Source: JAKZVK01 sp965237575 (lineage in GTDB: Bacteria; Acidobacteriota; Terriglobia; Bryobacterales; UBA6623). Taken from it: 64,000 nucleotides of DNA. Positions 48,304 through 55,398 of the stretch are shown here, one piece after another (positions within the stretch are counted from its first letter, which is position 1; each line of letters opens with the position of its first letter). The position numbers and the translations under genes are program-made. The notes under the pieces are model-generated. The model was not told the DNA's origin and made no database searches. It was given only the letters and a program-made list of their open reading frames with translations. The stretch covers positions 868,001 to 932,000 of the forward strand of contig CBDEGI010000004.1 in the NCBI GenBank assembly GCA_965237575.1, in the 5' to 3' direction.

Positions 48304-49443
48304 CTAGCTGTTGCCGGGCCCGGCGGGTACGTCTTCGAGAATCTCGTTTGCTTGCCGCAGCAGAAACGTGTCGGTCATGCCGGCCAGGTAATCGCACACG
48401 ACCCGATGCAGCGGGTCCCGCTCGGCCTGGTCGCGATAGGACACCGGGAGCCTTTCAGGGCGGCGCATGAAGGCCTCAAACAACGACGAGAGATTCTCGC
48501 CCGTGCTTTCCCGCACGCCGGACAGCAGCGGTGAGTCATACACCTCTCGGGCCAAGAGACGCCCCAACGCCTCCGACGCTTCCGCGGCTGCCGGCGTCAG
48601 CTTCGCTAGGCGTTCCTTGTACTCGCGCACGTCATCGACCGAAGACACGCCCGCTGCCCGGGTCGCCTCCCGGGTGCCGTCGATCAGGGCTGAAACAAGG
48701 GTATTGAGTAGACGGCGGTGCGCCTCGTTGAAGATCTGCCGAGCCGGTGCCCGTGGGAAGTCCCGTTCGGCTTCGCGCATGGCCCGGTCGAACAACTCCA
48801 CCTCGCGCCCCACGAGCGAGACGTCGAGTATCCCGGCGTCAACGGCGTCATCAAGGTCGGCGGAGTTGTAGGTCACCTCGTCCGCTAGGTCGATCAACTG
48901 GGCTTCGAGAGGAGGCTTGCGGTCGAGCAGATACTCCGCAAGGCTGGGATGCTCGGCCTCGCTGTAGTCGTGCGAATGCTTGACGATGCCCTCCCGCACC
49001 TCGAATGTCAGATTGAGGCCGGGAAACGCCGGGTAGCGCTGTTCGAAGGTTTCGATGATCCTAAGGGCGTGCAGGTTGTGGTCGAAGCCTTCGCCATGGC
49101 GCCGCATCTCGCGATCGAGAACTTCCTCGCCGGCGTGCCCAAACGGCGGATGACCGATGTCGTGGGACAAGGCCAGTGCCTCGACCAGGTCTTCGTTCAG
49201 CCCCAGCGCGCCTGCCACGGTACGGGCGATCTGCGACACCTCGATGGTGTGCGTGAGACGGTTTCGCGAATGGTCGGAGTCGGGGGCCGTGAATACTTGC
49301 GTCTTGTGCTCGAGCCGGCGGAAGGCCCGGCAGTGGATCACGCGGTCGCGGTCACGTTGATAGATGTTGCGGTATGGATGGGGAGGCTCGGGGTAGCGGC
49401 GTCCACGGCTGTCGGCGGGCGAAAATCGCAATTCGGCCGGCAT
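48304..49443 (-). CDS. dgt: Deoxyguanosinetriphosphate triphosphohydrolase (HD superfamily)
   Basis: 379 residues. dGTPase cleaves dGTP to deoxyguanosine and triphosphate; HD-domain residues are seen as FRRLEHKTQVF, SRNRLTHTIEVSQIAR (His), LSHDIGHPPFGHAGEE (HD pair) and LIDLADEVTYNSADLDDA (Asp). YRNIYQRDRDRVIHCRAFR is the usual type-2 dGTPase opening. Full length for the type found outside enterobacteria. ATG 49443; the TPR gene lies 38 bp upstream on the same strand, so the two may be co-transcribed. Confidence 0.93.
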   Translation of the reverse strand: MPAELRFSPADSRGRRYPEPPHPYRNIYQRDRDRVIHCRAFRRLEHKTQVFTAPDSDHSRNRLTHTIEVSQIARTVAGALGLNEDLVEALALSHDIGHPPFGHAGEEVLDREMRRHGEGFDHNLHALRIIETFEQRYPAFPGLNLTFEVREGIVKHSHDYSEAEHPSLAEYLLDRKPPLEAQLIDLADEVTYNSADLDDAVDAGILDVSLVGREVELFDRAMREAERDFPRAPARQIFNEAHRRLLNTLVSALIDGTREATRAAGVSSVDDVREYKERLAKLTPAAAEASEALGRLLAREVYDSPLLSGVRESTGENLSSLFEAFMRRPERLPVSYRDQAERDPLHRVVCDYLAGMTDTFLLRQANEILEDVPAGPGNS

Positions 49444-49481
49444 CGGGAGTCCGGGTCAGGCCGCGCTCAAGGAGGCGCCTG

Positions 49482-50216
49482 CTAAGGGGTCGGCGCAGCG
49501 GTGGCACGCATCTGTTCTTGCTGGACCACGGCTAGTGCCCGAGCCGCTTGTTCCGCCCCGGCTCCACCACCCTCCTGAATCTCTCGGAGCGTCTTCGCGG
49601 CATCGTCAGGGTCGGTCTCCTTGAGGACGGTGATCAGGGCCAACTGGGCTCTTACCTTGGGGACCATCGCCGACGGATTCTCGACCAAGTATTCGTAGTG
49701 TTTACGCGACTCATCCAGCTTGCCTTGGTGGCGCAAGAGGTCGGCCAAGCCCATTCGGGACAAGGCCCCAAGATCTTTGTTTGAGTCGCCGATCAGCGCT
49801 TCCAGCTTCGTCCGGCCCTCGTCGTACTCACCCATTTCGAGATCGAACATCGCGCGATACAACTCGGCGGCCCGTCCCTCGAAGCGGCCGGAGTGATCAT
49901 TGATCACCTTTTCCAGCGCCTCCGTGGTACGCATCTCCTTCTCGATCGAAGTCGCGAAGGTTACCTGGCCCTCCTTCTGGTCGAGGGCAACAGTGCCATG
50001 AAACACGTTCATCGACTCTTGGAAGGCGCGCCTGGCGGCGGCCGCCTGTTGTGCGCGGTAGCGATAGAAGCCCGACCCGCCGACGATCGCCACCACCAAC
50101 AGCACGGCGAGTACGGTCACCTTGGTGCGATGCTGGCGAATGTAGCTGACCTGGTGGCCGACCTCTTCGGCGAACCGATCCTTCTTCAACTGCTTGCGAG
50201 TGATTCGTGTTGCCAC
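49482..50216 (-). CDS. Tetratricopeptide-repeat membrane protein (YfgM-like)
   Basis: 244 residues. A basic cytoplasmic head (ATRITRKQLKKDRFAEEVGH), one TM (VTVLAVLLVVAIVGGSGFYRYR) and a periplasmic TPR region: MFDLEMGEYDEGRTKLEALI, LADLLRHQGKLDESRKHYEY, LKETDPDDAAKTLREI. YfgM anchors to the membrane and interacts with SecYEG/PpiD in E. coli; relatives in Acidobacteria often follow cell-envelope genes. The start ATG 50216 is preceded by AACAACTGTGG without strong Shine-Dalgarno. Confidence 0.8.
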   Translation of the reverse strand: MATRITRKQLKKDRFAEEVGHQVSYIRQHRTKVTVLAVLLVVAIVGGSGFYRYRAQQAAAARRAFQESMNVFHGTVALDQKEGQVTFATSIEKEMRTTEALEKVINDHSGRFEGRAAELYRAMFDLEMGEYDEGRTKLEALIGDSNKDLGALSRMGLADLLRHQGKLDESRKHYEYLVENPSAMVPKVRAQLALITVLKETDPDDAAKTLREIQEGGGAGAEQAARALAVVQQEQMRATAAPTP

Positions 50217-50498
50217 AGTTGTTCCTGTCCGGCCCTATCTGTAGCCGACGCGCGACGCTGCGACCGCCGTATCGGCCTCGCGGGCCGAAAACCGCGCTGT
50301 CGGGAGGTTGGCCGCCCCGAACTAAGGCGACCCGCACGTGAGATCAACCTATGCGATCATGCTAGCAATGCGGCGGAATCGTGTCAATCGGCACAGGCAA
50401 CCGCCCACGCCGGAGAGTACTAAGTTTGGCCCGCATTCGTAGCCTGGGCTTAAGGGTTTTCAGGACACCGCCGATACTATAAACAGAGGGGTTCACTC

Positions 50499-50559
50499 TA
50501 AGGTGAACACCTGAAATTTAAGGTAAACGCTTGGTAAATAAGCATTAGGGATGTATACT
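50499..50559 (+). promoter_or_regulatory. Promoter with operator-like direct repeat for the NarL-type kinase gene
   Basis: TTGGTA (50531-50536), 17 bp, TATACT (50554-50559) is a strong sigma-70 promoter. Directly upstream, TAAGGTGAAC (50499-50508) and TAAGGTAAAC (50519-50528) form a direct repeat exactly 20 bp apart, ending next to the -35, as at a response-regulator site. GTTCAC-N6-GTGAAC (50491-50508) overlaps it. ATG 50573 is only about 7 nt after the expected transcript start, giving an almost leaderless mRNA. Confidence 0.65.
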
Positions 50560-50572
50560 CGCTTTGATAAGG

Positions 50573-52263
50573 ATGCGCGATCTAGAACGTACTCCAGTCC
50601 TGTCGCGGGACGAAGTGGTCATAAGTAAGAACGTCCAACGCGACCGATCCAGAGACTGGCCACCAAGCTACTCGCGCCCGTAGTCCTGTCGCGGGACGAA
50701 GTGGTCATAAGTAAGAACGTCCAACGCGACCTCCAGAGACTGGCCACCAAGCTCTCGCCCCGTACCCAGACGGTCGAGAGGCGCTGGCGTCGCCGGCTCA
50801 AGACCGTGTTCGCCGGCGGGTTGAGTCCCAGTGGGGCGCGCGCCCTGGCTTCGATCAACCCGGGGGCGTGGGCGGACCTGTTGGCGGAGGGCAACATCAA
50901 TGCTTTCCTTGAGCAGGTCGACTATCACGGCCGCCGATTGGCCAAGCTCGATGTGCCGCCCAACAGAGTGCTCGAGTCCCTGAAGGAATATGAGGAGGCC
51001 TTGGCCCCCGACCTGAAGCGGTTCTTCCCGGGCAACTACGGCCGATACCTCTCGGCCCTCGATCATCTCAACTTTTGCATCAAGCTCACGCTCAACAGCG
51101 CTTACTACCAAGTGCGCGACTCTGAGGCGCAGGCCTTCTACGAGGTCTTCCAGGACCAACTCCAGTCTTTGAGCGTTGACGACCTGATGGCGCGCGTCCT
51201 TGCAACCCTGATGCGCACCTTCCGCGCGCAAGGAGGGGTGATTCTGCTGCTCGAGGAGGAGTCACGGAGACTGGTCGCAAAAGCCTGGAATGGCATGGAG
51301 GAGTCCCTGGCCGCGCGGTTCAACGCCGCTGTGGGCCGCGGGCTTGCCGGCAAAATCGCCGGCAGCGGCAAGCCGCTAGCTGTCACCGACGTCGCCGGCG
51401 AGCGGCTGGTACGCTCGGCCGAGATTCGCGAGGCGTTCCGCAGTATTTGGGGAGTGCCCCTCGTGGTGGATGGCGAGGTTCGAGGCGTGCTTCATCTTGG
51501 GTTTTCACGCGAGTACCACTGCCTGCCGCGCGAGATGACTCTGCTCGAGGCGATCGCAGAGCGCTGCGCCATGGCGATTGACAAAGCGCGGCTGCTCGAG
51601 GATCTCCACGACCGCGAAGAGAAGATCCGCCAACTGGGCGAACACATGCTCAAGGTGGAGGTGGAGGAGCGCCGGCGCATCAGCCGGGAACTCCACGACG
51701 AGGTGGGCCAATCGATGCTGGTGATCCGGCTCTACCTCGAGATGCTGCGCGGCAACCTGCCCCCCGAGGCAAAGAACTTGGCTCCGAAGCTCGAGGAGAC
51801 GCAGCAGTTGACCGAGCAGACGATCCAGGAGATGCGCCGCCTGATTTCGGCGCTCAGCCCGAATGTGCTCGAGAACCTGGGCCTGCCGGCCAGCATCCGG
51901 CAATTCGTCAGCAACTTCCGCCGAACGTTCGAGGGCGACGTTCGCCTGCAAATGTCCGGGTTGGACGACCTGCCGCAAGGCACCCAGATCATGCTCTACC
52001 GGCTGGTGCAGGAGTGCTTCAGCAACATCATGAAGCATTCTCGTGCCGCCTCCGTGGCCCTGAGCGTGGGCCGCAAGAACGGCAAGATTCACCTTCAAGT
52101 ACGAGACAACGGCGTCGGCTTCGATCTTTCCGAGGCCGGGCGCAAGCGCGAGTCGTTCGGACTCGCGGGTATGAAGGAACGCGTCGCCCTGTTGGGCGGC
52201 GACATTCAGATCCAATCCTCTCGAGGAAAGGGAACGAAGGTAGAGATTGCGATACCGGCCTGA
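50573..52263 (+). CDS. NarL-type sensor histidine kinase (GAF, HisKA_3), 5' end scarred by duplication
   Basis: Cytoplasmic kinase. The uninterrupted frame begins at GTG 50701 (520 residues): a helical N-terminal domain of unknown class (LDHLNFCIKLTLNSAYYQVR), a GAF domain (GVILLLEEESRRLVAKAWNG, GVPLVVDGEVRGVLHLGF), HisKA_3 dimerisation with phospho-His332 (ERRRISRELHDEVGQSMLVI) and HATPase (VQECFSNIMKHSRAASVALS, VRDNGVGFDL, GLAGMKERVALLGGDIQI). The natural start is probably ATG 50573 (MRDLERTPVLSRDEVVISKN): the first codons are readable there, but an 86-bp tandem copy inserted at 50596 shifts the frame and puts a stop (TAG 50681) before the second copy. The response regulator follows at 52325. 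Confidence 0.88.
50596..50763 (+). repeat. Imperfect tandem duplication (86 bp) at the start of the kinase gene
   Basis: AGTCCTGTCGCGGGACGAAG onward at 50596 is repeated from 50682. Differences are two tiny insertions in the first copy (GA after GCGACC, A in AAGCTACTC). Removal of one copy restores one open frame from ATG 50573. Confidence 0.85.
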
Positions 52264-52324
52264 GTTGCCGGGCCGCGATCCGTTGTAATAGTTGAGTTTT
52301 TTAGGAGTGAGTGAGGTTAACCCT

Positions 52325-52990
52325 ATGGCAAGAATTCGCATCCTTCTGACCGACGATCACACGCTGTTTCGGCAGGGAATTCGTACCCTGCTGTCGGCTG
52401 AATCCGACATTGACGTGGTGGGCGAGGCGGCCAATGGCTCCGAGTCCGTGGAGCAGATTCAATCGCTTCGGCCCGACGTCGTGCTGATGGACATCGGCAT
52501 GCCCGGCTTGTCGAGCTTCGAGGCGACGCGGCAGATCAAGAAGGCCCGTCCGGAGACGAAGATCCTGTTCCTGACGATGTACGACGACGAGGACTACTTG
52601 GTCGAGTGCATGGAAGTCGGGGGCAGCGGCTACGTTCTCAAGGACAGCCCGGCGCCGCAACTGCTTCTGGCTATTCGAGACGTCTACCGCGGCGGCAGCT
52701 ATCTGAGCCCCAGAATGCTGTCGCAGTTAGTCGACGACTTTCGCAGCCGGATCAAGTCGACCCACCGTCAGCCGCGCTTCGCCACGCTGACCCCGCGCGA
52801 GAAAGAGATCCTGAAGTTCCTCGCCGAAGGGCAGTCGGTCAAGGAGATCGCGCAGCATCTCAACCTCAGCGTGAAGACTGTCGAGGCGCACAAGTTCAAC
52901 TTGATGCGCAAGCTCGACATTCACAACAAGGCGCAGTTGGTGCAGTACGCGATTCAGAAGAAGATCATCAAGATTCCAATCGGGCCTTGA
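52325..52990 (+). CDS. NarL/FixJ-family response regulator
   Basis: 221 residues. Receiver domain (DDHTLFRQG, phospho-acceptor Asp56 in VVLMDIGMPG, LTMYDDEDY, KDSPAPQL) and LuxR-type HTH (LTPREKEILKFLAEGQSVKE, HLNLSVKTVEAHKFNLMRKL). ATG 52325 has AGGAG 16-20 bp upstream and GTTAACCC before it. Cognate to the kinase 60 bp upstream; the direct-repeat operator at 50499 is a likely autoregulatory target. Target functions unknown. Confidence 0.95.
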   Translation: MARIRILLTDDHTLFRQGIRTLLSAESDIDVVGEAANGSESVEQIQSLRPDVVLMDIGMPGLSSFEATRQIKKARPETKILFLTMYDDEDYLVECMEVGGSGYVLKDSPAPQLLLAIRDVYRGGSYLSPRMLSQLVDDFRSRIKSTHRQPRFATLTPREKEILKFLAEGQSVKEIAQHLNLSVKTVEAHKFNLMRKLDIHNKAQLVQYAIQKKIIKIPIGP

Positions 52991-53097
52991 CGCAGCGATC
53001 GGGCGTGGCACGGGCCTCCCGGCTTGCAGGGCCGCCAATCCTTGCCGGCCTCTTGTCCACCGACGACTGAAGTGCGCCGCGCGGATCTCGGATCGTA

Positions 53098-53121
53098 GGG
53101 GTGGACCGCTGCGTCCACCCC
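53098..53121 (+). repeat. REP-like hairpin, family A (copy 3)
   Basis: GGGGTGGAC-CGCTGC-GTCCACCCC, perfect 9-bp stem with the same loop as 14352, preceded by TCGTA. Immediately upstream is a half of the family B unit (GCGGATCTCGGATC, 53081-53094), so the two families meet here. Confidence 0.7.
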
Positions 53122-53238
53122 GCCACGTCGGTCGCCCGCACCGGTGCGGTCCTCGTCAATCCGCGGCCACTTGTCGTACTGCCGATCTTCTCTGGATCCC
53201 GTGTGGGGCCTACTCTTGCGGCTGCACCGCGCTCCTCG

Positions 53239-53673
53239 CTATGGTGTGCTCTCAGCGATGCAGTGGTCTTGGTAGGCCTGCTTGAGAGTCGCCGCAATCT
53301 GGTCGGGATCACGGCCCTCGATCTCGTGGCGGTGCAGCACGTAGATGGGCTTGCCGTCTTGAAATAGCGCGGCACTGGGAGAGGAGGGCGGGTAGTCGGA
53401 GAGAATCTCCCGTACGCGCGCCACCGCTTCGACATCCCCACCCGCAAACACCGTGGCGACCTTGTCCGGACGCACGTCATTTTCGAGCGAACGGATCACG
53501 CCAGGGCGGGCCGATCCCGCGGCGCAGCCACACACCGAGTTCACCACCATCAGCACGGTTCCACTGCCGGGGCGAAGCAAGTCGTCGACGGCCTCGGCCG
53601 TACGGGTTTCGATGATCTGATGTTGCGTGAGTTCCGCGCGCATGGGCGCGATGAATTGTTCAGGGTAGGTCAA
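53239..53673 (-). CDS. Bacilliredoxin (BrxA/BrxB, YphP/YqiW family)
   Basis: 144 residues of the thioredoxin-fold family that removes bacillithiol from proteins. MTYPEQFIAPMRAELTQ, TRTAEAVDDLL, the redox site VNSVCGCAAGSARPG (CGC) and VFAGGDVEAVARVREIL are all family blocks, as is PSSPSAALFQDGKPIYVLHR. TTG 53673 was chosen because AGGAG lies 8 bp upstream; TTG 53691 is in frame further up. It implies a low-molecular-weight thiol such as bacillithiol in this organism. Confidence 0.9.
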   Translation of the reverse strand: MTYPEQFIAPMRAELTQHQIIETRTAEAVDDLLRPGSGTVLMVVNSVCGCAAGSARPGVIRSLENDVRPDKVATVFAGGDVEAVARVREILSDYPPSSPSAALFQDGKPIYVLHRHEIEGRDPDQIAATLKQAYQDHCIAESTP

Positions 53674-53781
53674 GGCGTCTGTCTCCTGCAATTAGTGTAG
53701 CAATCAACCTTCAGCCGGTCCCGCCGGGAGTAGCATTCGTAGTAAGAGCCACACCCCCGCGGATCGCGTCCCGACAGAGCC

Positions 53782-54966
53782 TCAAACACTCAGAGACCAC
53801 CTCGCCTGCCTGAGCACGGCGCGCGGCGAACCCTTCATCACTTCGTACCAAATCGTCACCAGCGTTCCATCATCAAGCTGCGCCGTCGAAGGGTACCCGA
53901 GGTCACTCCCCATCCCGTCACTCGAGATCGTCACCGGGTCCGACCAAGTCTTGCCGTGGTCCGCGCTCACCCGCGCCAGGTTCCCGAACGGCTCCCGCCG
54001 ATGCCCGTACGTCATCAGCAAGCGCCCGTCGAGCAGCCGCGCCAAATGAGACGGCAACCCCCACACCCCGATCGAATGCGGCATCGACCAGGTGCGCCCG
54101 CCGTCGCTCGACTCGCTTTGCAGCGTCTCTCGCTCGTGGGCTTTGTTGTGGTTGCGGATGTGGCAGATCAGGTCGCCGTTCGAGGCCTCGCCGATGTGCA
54201 GCTCGTGGTAATCGGTGAAGTCGTCTCCCTCGCGCGTCGGGATCTCGGCGAGCCAGCGCCAGGTCTGGCCGTCATCGTGCGAATCGGCGACGCCGATGCG
54301 CTTGTTCGTTCGCCACAGCCGCTTCCCGGCGTAGATCACTCGGCCGTCAGAAAGCTGGATCGGCCCATGAGGGCTGTTGACGGGAACGCGGTACGGGGCG
54401 GACCACGTCGCGCCGCTGTCGGTGGAGCGCTGCATCCAGGTGCCCAACATGTGCTCTCGCTCGGCGGCGGTCGTTCGCCGATGGGCCGCCTGCCAGCGCT
54501 TGAGACCGTCGCCGGTCCAGTCGGTGAAGCGTCCTTTCGTACCGGCCTTCGCCTTCGCCATGTAGTCGATGTAGGCGAGCGAGGTGAAGGTGGTCACTAG
54601 CAGCGACCCGTGGGCGGTTTCGCACACGCCGGCGTCACGGTCGTCGATGGCGGTATCCATCAGCACTTGGGGCCATCCCCAACTTTTTCCACCATCCTTG
54701 GAACGCATCAGCTCAACCCACCCGAACGGGCACACGTGCGACTCGCGGCCACCGGAGCAAACGACCAGCAATTCACCGTCGCCCCGCCGGGCCAGAGTAG
54801 GCCAGCCGTGATAGAGGTGCGGCCGCATGCTGATCACGTCCGTCGAAAGAATGCGCGCCTTCGCGGCGGCCGCGCTTCTCGGGCGCAGTGCCAGGGCGTA
54901 GCCGGCGCTTACGATGGCGCCGGTACGAAGCAGCCGGCGGCGGGGGATTGGTTGCGTGTCGGGCAT
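53782..54966 (-). CDS. BNR/Asp-box sialidase-like secreted protein
   Basis: 394 residues. Tat signal (PRRRLLRTGAIVSAGYALAL), then a six-bladed beta-propeller with at least five Asp-boxes (SKDGGKSWG, STDSGATWS, SHDDGQTWR, SSDGGRTWS, SADHGKTWS). The sialidase arginine triad is not obvious to me, so the protein is called sialidase-like; related proteins may act on other sugars. The DUF1501 fragment lies directly upstream on the same strand; genes of these two families are often clustered in glycan or sulfatase islands of Planctomycetes and Acidobacteria. ATG 54966. Confidence 0.85.
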   Translation of the reverse strand: MPDTQPIPRRRLLRTGAIVSAGYALALRPRSAAAAKARILSTDVISMRPHLYHGWPTLARRGDGELLVVCSGGRESHVCPFGWVELMRSKDGGKSWGWPQVLMDTAIDDRDAGVCETAHGSLLVTTFTSLAYIDYMAKAKAGTKGRFTDWTGDGLKRWQAAHRRTTAAEREHMLGTWMQRSTDSGATWSAPYRVPVNSPHGPIQLSDGRVIYAGKRLWRTNKRIGVADSHDDGQTWRWLAEIPTREGDDFTDYHELHIGEASNGDLICHIRNHNKAHERETLQSESSDGGRTWSMPHSIGVWGLPSHLARLLDGRLLMTYGHRREPFGNLARVSADHGKTWSDPVTISSDGMGSDLGYPSTAQLDDGTLVTIWYEVMKGSPRAVLRQARWSLSV

Positions 54967-55032
54967 TGCTGTCCTCTCTAGTTGGAACTAATGAACCCAA
55001 TCTATCCTAGCGCAGGAGCCCAAGACCTTCCG

Positions 55033-55275
55033 CTAGGCCAGAAGCTTGTCGACGACCTTGCCGGCGACGTCGGTGAGGCGGAACTCGCGGCCCATGTGGC
55101 GGTACGTGAGGCGCGTGTGGTCGAAGCCCAGGCAATGCAGAATCGTCGCCTGCAGGTCGTGAATGTGGACCGGGTCCTCGGTGATGTTGAGGCAGAAGTC
55201 GTCGGTCTTGCCCACGACTTGCCCGCCCTTGATGCCGCCGCCCGCCATCCACATGCTGTAGGCGCTGGGCCGGGG
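55033..55275 (-). pseudogene. DUF1501 C-terminal fragment
   Basis: About 80 codons match the end of DUF1501 proteins: SAYSMWMAGGGIKGGQVVGK, VHIHDLQATILHCLGFDHTR, LTYRHMGREFRLTDVAGKVV. Compare the intact paralogue at 3466 (AGGGVKGGTVVGATD). Upstream of about 55275 the homology stops; a sequence similar to the TIR of the small elements (55368-55383) begins about 90 bp away, so deletion at an element is likely. The remaining 390 codons are absent. Confidence 0.8.
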
Positions 55276-55367
55276 CAGATCGCAGTTCGCGTGAAGGCAG
55301 TGCGAACGGCACGCCGTGCACATTGCCTCGCCAGGCGTGGTTCAGCTAATCTGACATTTTCGGGATA

Positions 55368-55383
55368 GTCAAAATGGATACCC
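55368..55383 (-). repeat. TIR-like half site of the GGGGTATCCA element family
   Basis: GTCAAAATGGATACCC resembles the right ends GAGTCAAGTGGATACCCC (61650-61667) and GAGTCAAGTGCATACCCC (14786-14803). It lies between the DUF1501 fragment and the TonB-receptor pseudogene. No partner end was found nearby. Confidence 0.4.
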
Positions 55384-55398
55384 TGGACGCTGCCTTCC

